A stretch of 38,981 nucleotides of DNA from Deltaproteobacteria bacterium (GTDB lineage Bacteria; Myxococcota_A; Polyangia; JAAYKL01): assembly GCA_016937015.1 (NCBI GenBank), contig JAFGWT010000141.1:1-38981 (forward strand). Direction: 5' to 3'. Position numbers and translations under genes: made by a program. Shown here piece by piece: positions 1 to 7,452 of the stretch. The notes below the pieces were generated by a model, which saw only the letters and a list, made by a program, of their open reading frames with translations, did not search any database and was not told the DNA's origin. Positions within the stretch are counted from its first letter, which is position 1; each line of letters starts with the position of its first letter.

Positions 1-37
1 GCGCGGCAATGACGGTGCGCCCAGGAAGTCAAGCAAT

Positions 38-56
38 ACTTGTGTAGAATCATGAG
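38..56 (+). repeat. Left copy of 19-nt terminal inverted repeat
   Basis: The 19 nt ACTTGTGTAGAATCATGAG occur here and again, reverse-complemented and identical, at 38899-38917. Both copies lie in non-coding sequence close to a window edge. This suggests a dispersed repeat family, or a contig that broke inside repeats. Confidence 0.7.
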
Positions 57-59
57 GCC

Positions 60-107
60 TTCGCGGGCATGACGATATATCTTCGCGGGCATGACGATAT
101 ATCTTCG
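60..107 (+). repeat. 22-bp tandem repeat, two copies plus 4 nt
   Basis: Unit TTCGCGGGCATGACGATATA plus TC occupies 60-81 and 82-103, followed by TTCG. It lies in the non-coding stretch downstream of the TPR gene. Nothing coding is seen in 1-155. Confidence 0.75.
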
Positions 108-155
108 TTGTTATACCACGCTCTGAGCGCGTTCCAGACCCAATGAATGGAATGG

Positions 156-1259
156 CTAACAGCTGATTCGGAAGGTTGCGGATTCCTGACTGACGTCAAT
201 GGCGACAGGTGCAGGGGGATCCCATGACTCTTCCGCCGCGTTTCGGGCGGAAACAAACGATGCCAACTCATCCTGATACCCAATGAGATTGCCCACCCGG
301 ATCACTTCCAGCAGCAGTTCCTCATCCTTCGGGCGAAAATTTGAGGCGTCGATCAGATCTTCGTAGGCAGACCTCAGGTCACCGCGCAGTTCACTGACCA
401 ATGCGTGTCCCTCCAGCGCCGCAACGAGTGCAGGAGATTTTTTTAGCGCGGATTCGAAAAACAGCAGTGCACCGTCCAAATCCTGACTGATTGCTGCAAG
501 CCGTCCAAGACCGCACATCGCGCGGCCACACGACGGATCTATCCGCAGCGCTTCAGTCAGGGCCACATAGCTCTGGGTGATGTTACCCGCTAAATCATGA
601 CAGGCCGCCAGCAGCAGCGCGTATTCCCGAACCGCTGGAAGTGTATCGAGAAAATCGTCAAGCCTGCCAAGGGATTCAACCGCACCGCGCCAATCGCCCT
701 GGCCGAGCTGCGATTCCACCCGATGGAACATTTCTGAATGAATTGACTCTGAACGAGACGACATCCACAGACGAAAATACGGTCCATCTTCATTGCACCG
801 AATATTTTCGAAACCCGCCCGAACCAGTGACGCATGAATCTCTTCATCTGTGTAGTGGCCATACTCATTCATCTGCGGCATTTTGCCCCGCCATGGCATT
901 TCATTGGCAACGTACAGCCGCGAATTTTTCGCCATATGCGCATGCAGCCAGCGATACACCCGGCCCGGTTCCCTCACGGAAGACGGCCCAAACAGCCATA
1001 GGGCCAAATGGATGTCATTTAGCCAGGGTTGACCGTTATCCATGTCGCCGGGATCAAATGCAATGGGAGCGTCACCGCTATTAAATGCAGCCCCACTCAC
1101 CCAGTAATACCCCCCTGGTTCCCCATTGGGATAAGATACAATTTCAACGATGGCGCCATCAGTGTTACTGGCGTCGTCTTTGATCAATTCCAGCTTCAGA
1201 ATGTCTCTGACCTGTCCCATAACTGCATCAGGCCTTGCAGGGGCGCGCTTCGAATCCAT
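156..1259 (-). CDS. TPR protein with methyltransferase-like N-terminal remnant
   Basis: This 367-residue protein probably acts in the cytoplasm, as no signal peptide or membrane segment is visible. Residues about 60-170 resemble the C-terminal half of class I SAM-dependent methyltransferases: a strand-like LYVANE stretch, then HYTDEEIHASLVRAGFENI, the usual 'elxxlLxxaGF' ending. The glycine-rich SAM-binding motif I is not visible, so catalysis is doubtful. Residues about 175-340 are helical TPR-like units (for example ALTEALRIDPSCGRAMCGLG and ALLFFESALKKSPALVAALE). The start is supported by GGAGG nine bases upstream, although the gene then overlaps the preceding GHKL gene by 32 nt, which implies translational coupling. 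It is the last gene of the flagellar run. A role in glycan or protein modification of flagellin is only a guess from position. Confidence 0.7.
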   Translation of the reverse strand: MDSKRAPARPDAVMGQVRDILKLELIKDDASNTDGAIVEIVSYPNGEPGGYYWVSGAAFNSGDAPIAFDPGDMDNGQPWLNDIHLALWLFGPSSVREPGRVYRWLHAHMAKNSRLYVANEMPWRGKMPQMNEYGHYTDEEIHASLVRAGFENIRCNEDGPYFRLWMSSRSESIHSEMFHRVESQLGQGDWRGAVESLGRLDDFLDTLPAVREYALLLAACHDLAGNITQSYVALTEALRIDPSCGRAMCGLGRLAAISQDLDGALLFFESALKKSPALVAALEGHALVSELRGDLRSAYEDLIDASNFRPKDEELLLEVIRVGNLIGYQDELASFVSARNAAEESWDPPAPVAIDVSQESATFRISC

Positions 1260-1974
1260 GACAGTTTACCTCCACTGATTCGCTGAGAATTGCCGGAAAA
1301 TACCAGCTTTGGTCAAACACCATCTCCGGCGCTTTGGGCTCGTACTCAGGCACTGACACTCTCGATTCCGGAGAGCCGGCGGAGGATGCCATCTTCACGG
1401 GAACGGCGAATCGAAATCCCGCTCCGTCCTTCTCATTTTCAAGATACTCAATTATCCCGTTCAGCTCCTTGGCCCGTTCCGATGCGGAATGGAGACCAAA
1501 GCCGGTATCCCATTCACCTGCGCGGGTTGAAAATCCGGGCGCCATGAGATTGCGCCGAATGATTTCCGGCACGGTTGCATCTTTGCCAATTGCGTCCACG
1601 CCGGCGTATCCACCTCGCCACCAGGTTCTCAGAATCACCTTGCCCGGACCAGGTTCCACCGCTGCTGAAGCATTCTCGCCAATTTCCTGAATCAGGGGCA
1701 CCATCTGCGCAAAGGAAAGACTGGTTGGGGGGATAAGGGGATCTATCAACACCTCGATTGAGATATTACGGAGAGACAATTTCTCTGCGAGCTTGTTGGC
1801 CGCGGCCTGAGTCGCGTGATTTAAATCCCTTATAACGCCACTGGAACCGTCGGTTGTGTAATCCAGACAACTGCCGACGTACTGCCAGATTCCCGCATAG
1901 GGAACTTCCGCCAGTTTAACCTCCGGGGATTCGATGTTGGTTGATGCATTAATGGTAATGGTTTTGAGCGTCAT
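1228..1974 (-). CDS. Degenerate GHKL (HATPase_c) protein without a histidine domain
   Basis: This 248-residue soluble protein has traces of a histidine-kinase ATP-binding fold. LIQEIGENASAAV (about residue 95) fits an N-box. GFGLHSASERAKELNGIIEY followed by GAGFRFAVPV (about 155-195) fits the G2 box and C-terminal strands of HATPase_c. No phospho-accepting HisKA helix is visible and the DxGxG box is blurred, so it may bind ATP weakly or not at all. The start has GGGG eight bases upstream. It follows the second FliS-like gene on the same strand and overlaps the next gene by 32 nt. It could be an anti-sigma-like or orphan kinase-like regulator of the flagellar locus, but its function is unknown. 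Confidence 0.6.
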   Translation of the reverse strand: MTLKTITINASTNIESPEVKLAEVPYAGIWQYVGSCLDYTTDGSSGVIRDLNHATQAAANKLAEKLSLRNISIEVLIDPLIPPTSLSFAQMVPLIQEIGENASAAVEPGPGKVILRTWWRGGYAGVDAIGKDATVPEIIRRNLMAPGFSTRAGEWDTGFGLHSASERAKELNGIIEYLENEKDGAGFRFAVPVKMASSAGSPESRVSVPEYEPKAPEMVFDQSWYFPAILSESVEVNCHGFEARPCKA

Positions 1975-2071
1975 GGTATCGACCCCTTTTTGTGCGCACC
2001 ACAGCGTTGCCTTGCAAAGACTCTGCCCCGCAACGGCTGGTCGCCAAATCTGTTATGTTCTTCGCCTGCGA

Positions 2072-2482
2072 TTACGCCTGACAAACAGCCTGTTCACCGG
2101 TCGCAATCGCGATGGCCTCTTTCCATGTCTCGTGCAGCGACTCAAGGGCTGCAATAACCGGGACCAGAGGCTCGCTGTTCATCGTGCTGTACGCCTCAGT
2201 CATGTGCGCCATCATGGAATGGTACATGGACTCCAGGTCTGCACATAATTGAGGCGCCGCTTTGGCATCCAGTGATGCAATGAAATGCTCGATGATCCAG
2301 TACGCCTTGCCCAGTGACAGAATTTCTTCCGCTGTTTTCTGGCCTTCATCGATTTCTTCCTTTGCCTGCCGGACGTTCCGAATCGCACTGGCGTAAAGGG
2401 CCAGAAGAAGCTCGTTTCTGTTGACTTCCTGTGGTACCTGAACAACAGGCGACTGCTCAACGTTTTGGTGTTCGTGCAACAT
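2072..2482 (-). CDS. Second FliS-like flagellin chaperone
   Basis: This is a 136-residue all-helical protein of the FliS type. FliS binds the C-terminus of flagellin and prevents early polymerisation before export. The segment ELLLALYASAIRNVRQAKEE matches the FliS helix 1 pattern, and PQLCADLESMYHSMMAHMTEA matches PQLCSNLEQIYGFMLEKIAEA in the FliS at 4143-4568. An N-terminal extension of about 20 residues precedes the FliS core. I start at the ATG at 2482 with GGAGAG just upstream; a longer frame from a TTG at 2512 has no such site and would begin inside a hairpin. It lies 60 nt behind the second flagellin, so it may be a dedicated chaperone for that flagellin (inference). Confidence 0.75.
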   Translation of the reverse strand: MLHEHQNVEQSPVVQVPQEVNRNELLLALYASAIRNVRQAKEEIDEGQKTAEEILSLGKAYWIIEHFIASLDAKAAPQLCADLESMYHSMMAHMTEAYSTMNSEPLVPVIAALESLHETWKEAIAIATGEQAVCQA

Positions 2483-2506
2483 TTGTCTCTCTCCGTATGT
2501 TTGGTT

Positions 2507-2528
2507 GGACAACCCGTTCCTGTTGTCC
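2507..2528 (-). promoter_or_regulatory. Hairpin downstream of second flagellin gene
   Basis: A perfect 7-bp stem (GGACAAC at 2507-2513 and GTTGTCC at 2522-2528) with an 8-nt loop starts about 15 nt after the flagellin stop codon. No U-run follows, so an mRNA-stabilising or processing element is more likely than a classical terminator. Confidence 0.45.
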
Positions 2529-2542
2529 TAAATCACTATCCA

Positions 2543-3373
2543 TTACCCACCAATCAGCTGCAACGCCATCTGCGGTAACTGGTTGGCTTGCGCAAGCACC
2601 GAAATACCGGCCTGCATCAAAATCTGTGCCCGTGTCTGATTTACGGTTTCGTCGGCCACATCCACATCCCTGATACGACTGTTTGCGGCTGACAGGTTTT
2701 CGCGCTGGGTCGCCAGATTCTTGATTGTACTGGCCAGTCGATTTTGAATCGCACCAAGGTCACCACGAATCTTCGAGACGCTGTTAATGGCGGTATCCAG
2801 CATATCCAGCGCGACCCGTGCATTCGACCCGGTTGCACCGCTAATCTGCATGCCACTGAGACCAATACCAATGGTACTCATGGTGCTGATTACTACCTGA
2901 ATACGATCGTCCGGGTGATTTCGAATGCCCACCTGCAAGTCAAAAGATGCAGTGCCATCCAATAGCTGCATGCCGTTGAAGTCCGTAACGCCGGCGATGC
3001 GATCGATTTCATCCATCAATTCATTCAACTCGTTGTTCAGGTATCCGCGCTCCTCAGATCCCAGCGTGCCAGTTGCGGCCTGCACTGCCAGTTCTCTAAG
3101 ACGGATAAGGATGTTTCCGACCTCGTTCAGCGCACCTTCCGCCACCTGGACCAGAGAGATACCATCCTGCGAATTTCGCTCCGCCTGCGCCAGCCCTCGA
3201 ATCTGAGCACGCAATTTTTCTGAAATCGCCAACCCGGCAGCATCATCTTTCGACTTTGTGATTCGCATACCAGATGAAAGTCGCGCCATACTGGTGTTGA
3301 GCGAGTCTTCAGTTCTGCCCAAATTCCGTTGAGCGTTCATAGAAGCAATATTGGTATTAATTACCAGTCCCAT
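2543..3373 (-). CDS. fliC: Flagellin (short form, D0-D1 only)
   Basis: This is a structural subunit of the flagellar filament, 276 residues. The N-terminal D0/D1 signature (GLVINTNIASMNAQRNL, then [20 protein letters not shown]) and the C-terminal signature ([36 protein letters not shown]) are both intact. The variable D2/D3 region is essentially absent. The D1 motif [14 protein letters not shown] corresponds to the conserved surface recognised by TLR5 in other flagellins. GGAGGG sits six bases before the ATG. It is the second flagellin of the cluster and has its own FliS-like gene behind it. No convincing sigma-28 promoter was found directly upstream, so it may be read through from upstream or use another promoter. 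Confidence 0.95.
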   Translation of the reverse strand: MGLVINTNIASMNAQRNLGRTEDSLNTSMARLSSGMRITKSKDDAAGLAISEKLRAQIRGLAQAERNSQDGISLVQVAEGALNEVGNILIRLRELAVQAATGTLGSEERGYLNNELNELMDEIDRIAGVTDFNGMQLLDGTASFDLQVGIRNHPDDRIQVVISTMSTIGIGLSGMQISGATGSNARVALDMLDTAINSVSKIRGDLGAIQNRLASTIKNLATQRENLSAANSRIRDVDVADETVNQTRAQILMQAGISVLAQANQLPQMALQLIGG

Positions 3374-3665
3374 CTTTTCCCTCCTTGGGTACTTGAAGCC
3401 CGTCTCGTTGTAATTGTCGGAAACGCGGCAAATCGTCGACTATCGCTGGCCTGAGCTCATCAGCAGCTATGCTGTCAGACAGCGCAAACACATCGAATTG
3501 AGTGATTGCGAAATATTCCGCGAGGCGTTCAAAAATTTCGTCCGAATCCGGAATGGCATTCCAGCTGTCGGCGGAATCAGCGGTATGCCTGTGAACAAAC
3601 CGTTCGTTAAGAAACACGCCTGAACTGTCCTGTTTTTTTTCTTTTAATGTCTGCTGTTTCGTCAC
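3357..3665 (-). CDS. Small hypothetical protein upstream of flagellin
   Basis: This 102-residue frame starts with GTG at 3665 and overlaps the following flagellin start by 17 nt. The sequence is mixed and acidic (DSDEIFERLAEYFAITQFDV, then DELRPAIVDDLPRFRQLQRD) with no signal peptide or membrane segment. I do not recognise a family. Its length, the base pattern and the coupling-style overlap favour a real gene. The weak ribosome-binding site (AGGTG) and the lack of a family match argue against. A FlgM-like regulator was considered, but no FlgM motif was seen. Confidence 0.4.
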   Translation of the reverse strand: MTKQQTLKEKKQDSSGVFLNERFVHRHTADSADSWNAIPDSDEIFERLAEYFAITQFDVFALSDSIAADELRPAIVDDLPRFRQLQRDGLQVPKEGKDGTGN

Positions 3666-3670
3666 TTTTT

Positions 3671-3714
3671 CACCTGCCAGTCGTTGGCCTGACAGGTGTC
3701 ATCGCAAAAGCGAT
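3671..3714. promoter_or_regulatory. Two adjacent inverted repeats after the FliT-like gene
   Basis: CACCTGCCAG (3671-3680) and CTGACAGGTG (3689-3698) form a 10-bp stem with one mismatch. ATCGC-AAAA-GCGAT (3701-3714) forms a second small hairpin. They lie just past the stop of the FliT-like gene. No U-run follows on the minus strand, so termination is uncertain. Confidence 0.4.
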
Positions 3715-3720
3715 GCCAAT

Positions 3721-4146
3721 TTACACGTGACTGTCGACGATAATGGAGGAGGTTTGTTTGACTACGTGAGAACTAACCAAATAACCTTTTGTTTTCCGGA
3801 CGTTAGAGATATTGCCGGAAACTTCCTTTTTCAAATTTGCCGCAGAATCAAGGCTTTTTTGATCGCGGGACACGCAACCCTTTGAAATTGCGTTACCTTT
3901 TTGGATCATTATTTCCATTTTTTTGACGGTATCGCCGTCAATATTTCCCCACCCTGCCTGACGGAGTGCCCGGATTTCTGTCAACTTACCGTCAAGAACC
4001 TGGAGGGAATCAATAATTTGTTGACGCTCTTTGATGCAGGCGTCAATCACAGGCTGTTCATCATGAAAATTGACGTGAACAGCATTAAATGCGTCAAGCA
4101 ATTCGAGCCAGCTATTTAATGTATTAACTATAAGCTGCGGGTTCAT
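3721..4146 (-). CDS. FliT/FlgN-like flagellar export chaperone (putative)
   Basis: This 141-residue helical protein begins NPQLIVNTLNSWLELLDAFN and continues with a charged heptad-like stretch (VIDACIKERQQIIDSLQVLD). That is the general style of FliT/FlgN chaperones, which escort FliD or hook-associated proteins to the export gate. The C-terminal part (SRDQKSLDSAANLKKEVSGN and beyond) is polar and probably helical. The ATG overlaps the FliS stop codon by 4 nt (ATGA), with GGGAG six bases upstream inside fliS, so it is translationally coupled. Gene order fliD-fliS-fliT is classic and is the main support; the sequence itself is weakly conserved. Confidence 0.6.
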   Translation of the reverse strand: MNPQLIVNTLNSWLELLDAFNAVHVNFHDEQPVIDACIKERQQIIDSLQVLDGKLTEIRALRQAGWGNIDGDTVKKMEIMIQKGNAISKGCVSRDQKSLDSAANLKKEVSGNISNVRKTKGYLVSSHVVKQTSSIIVDSHV

Positions 4147-4568
4147 ACGGCACTCCCAATCCCCCCTGCCGTTGTCGCCCCTTCCACCGCGGCCTGATCA
4201 ACAGCTTTTTTCCACGTCTCTCGCATTTCACGCAAATGCCGCAAAACAGGAATCAACGCACTGGAATCCATGTTCACATTGGCCTCGGCAATCTTTTCGA
4301 GCATGAAGCCATATATCTGCTCAAGATTGGAACACAGTTGAGGTGACATTTTATGATCCAGCGAATTAATGAATTCAGCAATAATGGCATGGGCTTTGCG
4401 CAGACTCTCTCCTTTGGGACCCGCCTGGCCTGCATCAATCTGAACCTGCGCCTTCTCAACAAAACGTATGGCGGCGTCATACAGCTGAATCAATACACGT
4501 CCAGGATTCGCGGTCTCGATATGAACCTTTTTATACGCCTGCTGACGGTACCCCAGTAAATTTTGCAT
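4143..4568 (-). CDS. fliS: Flagellin export chaperone FliS
   Basis: This 141-residue cytoplasmic chaperone keeps flagellin unpolymerised before secretion. It has the typical start (YRQQAYKKVHIETANPGRVL followed by LIQLYDAAIRF) and the later helix SLDHKMSPQLCSNLEQIYGF. Its length matches the family. GGAGG precedes the ATG. It follows fliD by 23 nt and overlaps the FliT-like gene by 4 nt. The same operon encodes a second FliS-like protein (2072-2482), so each of the two flagellins has a nearby chaperone gene. Confidence 0.93.
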   Translation of the reverse strand: MQNLLGYRQQAYKKVHIETANPGRVLIQLYDAAIRFVEKAQVQIDAGQAGPKGESLRKAHAIIAEFINSLDHKMSPQLCSNLEQIYGFMLEKIAEANVNMDSSALIPVLRHLREMRETWKKAVDQAAVEGATTAGGIGSAV

Positions 4569-4591
4569 ACGGTTGTTCCTCCCACGTTTGC

Positions 4592-5893
4592 TTAGAAGCC
4601 CATTGATGACATATAACTCATTTGAGATTGAAGTTGATTCATACTGATTTCCATCGCGGTAAATTTAGCAGTCAGGCTATCCTCATAACTCGTGATGCGT
4701 TCTTCCGCCTGCAAAATTGAATCATCCAGTCGACTGATCATTCGCTGCAGTCCACTCTGCTGCGATTTCAGCACGCCATCCACACTGGACACATACTTGT
4801 CAATAAAATCATCAAGCAGCGTCCCCATACCACTAACAGTACCATCGTCACTTCCAGCAAAAAGTTGAGCAACGCCTCTGGTATCTCTGGCAAGTGCGTC
4901 TTCAAGATCGTCCGAATCCAGCTTCAGCGTGCCGTCCGTACTGGTGGAAATGCCAATCTGCGAAAGCGCTGTATATGTTCCCCCCACATCACCAATCGCA
5001 CTGGCTATCATGGTTCCCATTTGCATGCGCAAAGACCGAAGGGAACCGTTCGAAGTGGTATCATTGTTCACCATTGTCAAAATTTCGTTGTAACTTTTGA
5101 CGAATCCTTCAAGGGTACTTTTGATTTCCTCGTTGTCGGATTTGATCTCCATCTGAAACGGTGAGTCCGTCGTTTCCCTGACGTTAATGGTGACACCTGT
5201 CAATACATCCTCAAAAGTGTTTGAGTCGCTGATGATCTCCATGTCATCAACATAAATACGGGCGGTCTGAGCGCTCTGGTATTCGGTAAATCCAAATCCA
5301 AGGGTCCCAGACTCCGACACGGTAAATCCGGCATCCAGCGGGTCTCCGGTTTCCTTTCCGGCAATCTGCATCCGATATGCGGTACCGTCGAACAGCAGAC
5401 TGGCACTCACATTCGCCTCAGATCCGTTTATGGCATTAACGATATCCTCCAATGTCATTTCGCCTGTCACCGGAATATCGACTGCACTGCCACTGCCCAC
5501 AGTTATGGACAGGGTTCCTGCGCCGGCTGCACCTTTCAGCGTTTTGTCAGCATATGTTGCAGTGGAGTAGTCGCGTTCCGCCTGGGCCAATCGATCCACC
5601 TGAACCTTATATGTACCCGGGGACGCGTCACCATTGGCGGAAACATCCATGGCGTCTTCTTCAGAGTACGCCGCTGAATACGACAGGAAATCACCAATCG
5701 AACTCATGCCCTCAACAGTCTTTTGCAACGCCTGCATTTTTGAGTTCAAATCACGAATACTCGTCAGTTGGCTGTTGTAATCCTTTTTTTGCGCTTCCAT
5801 CGCGCGAATCGGTGCTTTTTCGGAATAAACAAAAGACTCGATAATTGCGCCAGTATCGATTCCTGAACTGATTCCCGAGAAGGTGATACCCAT
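4592..5893 (-). CDS. fliD: Flagellar filament cap protein FliD
   Basis: This is a 433-residue hook-associated protein 2, the cap that folds flagellin at the filament tip. The N-terminus ITFSGISSGIDTGAIIESFV is the FliD_N signature, followed by a coiled-coil segment (about residues 30-65). The middle contains the FliD_C-type domains (SQIGISTSTDGTLKLDSDDL and VAQLFAGSDDG are typical). The C-terminus is a second coiled coil ending with ISMNQLQSQMSYMSSMGF. Length is normal for the family. AAAGGAGC precedes the ATG. The gene sits between flaG and fliS as in many bacteria. Confidence 0.95.
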   Translation of the reverse strand: MGITFSGISSGIDTGAIIESFVYSEKAPIRAMEAQKKDYNSQLTSIRDLNSKMQALQKTVEGMSSIGDFLSYSAAYSEEDAMDVSANGDASPGTYKVQVDRLAQAERDYSTATYADKTLKGAAGAGTLSITVGSGSAVDIPVTGEMTLEDIVNAINGSEANVSASLLFDGTAYRMQIAGKETGDPLDAGFTVSESGTLGFGFTEYQSAQTARIYVDDMEIISDSNTFEDVLTGVTINVRETTDSPFQMEIKSDNEEIKSTLEGFVKSYNEILTMVNNDTTSNGSLRSLRMQMGTMIASAIGDVGGTYTALSQIGISTSTDGTLKLDSDDLEDALARDTRGVAQLFAGSDDGTVSGMGTLLDDFIDKYVSSVDGVLKSQQSGLQRMISRLDDSILQAEERITSYEDSLTAKFTAMEISMNQLQSQMSYMSSMGF

Positions 5894-5922
5894 GTCAAAT
5901 GCTCCTTTGTTCCGCGTTCACT

Positions 5923-6270
5923 TCAAATGACGCTGTTCAGGAATTGCGCCTGCTGGTGCTTGATTCTCTGTGCGGTGCGAATCATTTCTTCAGGAGGAAT
6001 CTGTCTGACAACCTCATCCCCATTCAGGCTTTTGATTTGCATCACGACAAGGTCGTTTTCCCGGTCATATTTCACATCAACCCGTTGTCCCATGGTTTGG
6101 GCCACTTCCTTGCCGGCTTCGACGGCCGCCGCAATGAGCGGTTCGTTGACTTCCGCCTTTGAATCCGTTTTAACTTCCCGCTGCACACGCTCCACATGAT
6201 GCAGCTCATTCACTTCTCTTTCAAAGTCGGGTCCGCGCTGAATTCCTGTAATTGTTTTTGTATTTGGCAT
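5923..6270 (-). CDS. flaG: FlaG-family flagellar protein
   Basis: This is a 115-residue protein. The C-terminal half shows the FlaG pattern: RVDVKYDRENDLVVMQIKSL, then NGDEVVRQIPPEEMIRTAQR. FlaG proteins influence filament length, though their exact action is unclear. The N-terminal half is charged and low in conservation, as is usual. GAGGTGG lies before the ATG. It stands between flagellin and fliD, the standard place. Confidence 0.88.
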   Translation of the reverse strand: MPNTKTITGIQRGPDFEREVNELHHVERVQREVKTDSKAEVNEPLIAAAVEAGKEVAQTMGQRVDVKYDRENDLVVMQIKSLNGDEVVRQIPPEEMIRTAQRIKHQQAQFLNSVI

Positions 6271-6283
6271 CTTACCACCTCAT

Positions 6284-6305
6284 TTATCCGGTTCCGTCCG
6301 GATAA
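6284..6305 (-). promoter_or_regulatory. 8-bp perfect hairpin between flagellin and flaG (hairpin B)
   Basis: TTATCCGG (6284-6291) and CCGGATAA (6298-6305) are perfectly complementary with a 6-nt loop. This is the second of two strong hairpins in the flagellin-flaG spacer and lies close to the flaG ribosome-binding site. Confidence 0.55.
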
Positions 6306-6316
6306 TCGACGAAGCG

Positions 6317-6338
6317 CCCTCCCCATTATCGGGGAGGG
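6317..6338 (-). promoter_or_regulatory. 8-bp GC-rich hairpin after flagellin stop (hairpin A)
   Basis: CCCTCCCC (6317-6324) and GGGGAGGG (6331-6338) form a perfect stem with a 6-nt loop, 15 nt past the flagellin stop. No uridine run follows on the minus strand. It may be a partial terminator, or a 3' stabiliser that leaves flagellin mRNA in excess over flaG-fliD. Confidence 0.55.
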
Positions 6339-6353
6339 GCTACGTCAAAAAAA

Positions 6354-7184
6354 TCAGCCGATTAGCGACAGCGCCATGCTCGGCAAACCATTTGCCTGGG
6401 CAAGGACCGCTGTACCGGCCTGCATGAGAATCTGGCTCCGAGTCATATCCACAGACTCAGAGGCTACGTCGACATCTCGAATACGGCTGTTCGAGGCCGA
6501 CAGATTTTCACGGGTTGTCGCAAGGTTACGCACAGTGCTTTCCAGACGGTTCTGGTAGGCGCCGAGTTTGCCTCGCTGTTCAGAAAGATTGGTGATCGCG
6601 GTGTCAATGGTTGAAAGCGCGCCCTGCGCACCACTGGCAGTGGAAATATTCGCCGAGCTGATTCCAATTGAGGACGACGTCGCCCTGACGTCCTTGAAAT
6701 CAACTGTGAGCTGATCATTGGCAGCAACATTCGAAATGCCAACCTGCAGCGTCACCGACGTGTTTCCATTCAACAGTGATGTGCCGTTGAACTCCGTGGA
6801 GTTTGCAATACGCGTAATTTCCTCCGACAATTGACTGAATTCCGTGTTCAAAAATCCTTTCTGAGCTGAATCGGTTGTCCCGTTGGCAGCCTGTACTGCC
6901 AGCTCTCTCATTCGAATAAGCATGCCGCTGATCTCATCCATCGCGCCTTCGGCCGTCTGCACAAGAGAGATCCCGTCATTCGCATTTCTTTCCGCCTGGG
7001 AAAGACCGCGAATCTGGGCTTTCATCTTTTCGCTGATAGCCAATCCCGCCGCATCGTCCTTTGCTGAAGTAATCCTCAGGCCCGAGGACAGACGCGCCAT
7101 GCTTGTCGACAGAGAGGAACTGGTTCGTGACAGATTCCTCTGGGCGTTAATCGCCTGCGTGTTTGTGTTAATTACCATTCCCAT
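6354..7184 (-). CDS. fliC: Flagellin (first gene of the cluster, short form)
   Basis: This 276-residue filament subunit is exactly as long as the flagellin at 2543-3373. D0/D1 motifs are intact: [54 protein letters not shown], and the C-terminal [17 protein letters not shown] with [19 protein letters not shown]. There is no D2/D3 insertion; the short variable part is Ser/Thr/Ala-rich (residues about 165-190). GGAGG precedes the ATG. A sigma-28 type promoter lies about 150 bp upstream, and two hairpins follow the stop. It is probably the major flagellin (inference from promoter and position). Confidence 0.96.
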   Translation of the reverse strand: MGMVINTNTQAINAQRNLSRTSSSLSTSMARLSSGLRITSAKDDAAGLAISEKMKAQIRGLSQAERNANDGISLVQTAEGAMDEISGMLIRMRELAVQAANGTTDSAQKGFLNTEFSQLSEEITRIANSTEFNGTSLLNGNTSVTLQVGISNVAANDQLTVDFKDVRATSSSIGISSANISTASGAQGALSTIDTAITNLSEQRGKLGAYQNRLESTVRNLATTRENLSASNSRIRDVDVASESVDMTRSQILMQAGTAVLAQANGLPSMALSLIG

Positions 7185-7333
7185 GGTTCTTCCTCCCTGG
7201 AAGCCGGGCTGGGCGGCCCGGGGAGCCTTCGTGCTCCTTGTTCCGTTATGTGTGGGCGTAGCTTCTGGGAAACTCCTCCCGTTTTGGCCGGCCTTAACGC
7301 ATCCGGAACGAGCCTTCCATGGCTACACTTGTT

Positions 7334-7360
7334 ATGTCGGCGGGGATGGTCAGTTCTTGA
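7334..7360 (-). promoter_or_regulatory. Candidate sigma-28 (FliA) promoter for flagellin
   Basis: On the minus strand TCAAGAAC (7353-7360) is followed after exactly 11 nt by GCCGACAT (7334-7341). The established sigma-28 consensus is TAAAGTTT-N11-GCCGATAA. The match is 4 of 8 and 6 of 8, with the key GCCGA intact. It lies in the 268-nt gap upstream of flagellin; the untranslated leader would be about 140 nt. The rest of the gap (7361-7452) holds A-runs and no gene. Confidence 0.6.
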
Positions 7361-7452
7361 GTAAAAAAAATGAAAAGATTAAAAAAAAACTGTGAAATTA
7401 ATCAGATATACAGGATGGGCAGGCGCAGCAATTCAATGAAATTTACCGGGCG

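Noticed and set aside
4388..4403. Sigma-54-like TGGCAT-N5-TTGC on the plus strand inside fliS
   Set aside because: It is inside a coding region, points against the flagellar genes and has no plus-strand gene downstream.
7361..7395. A-rich tracts between the lipoprotein and flagellin as a terminator
   Set aside because: No GC-rich stem is next to the A/T runs; they more likely belong to the upstream region of the flagellin promoter.
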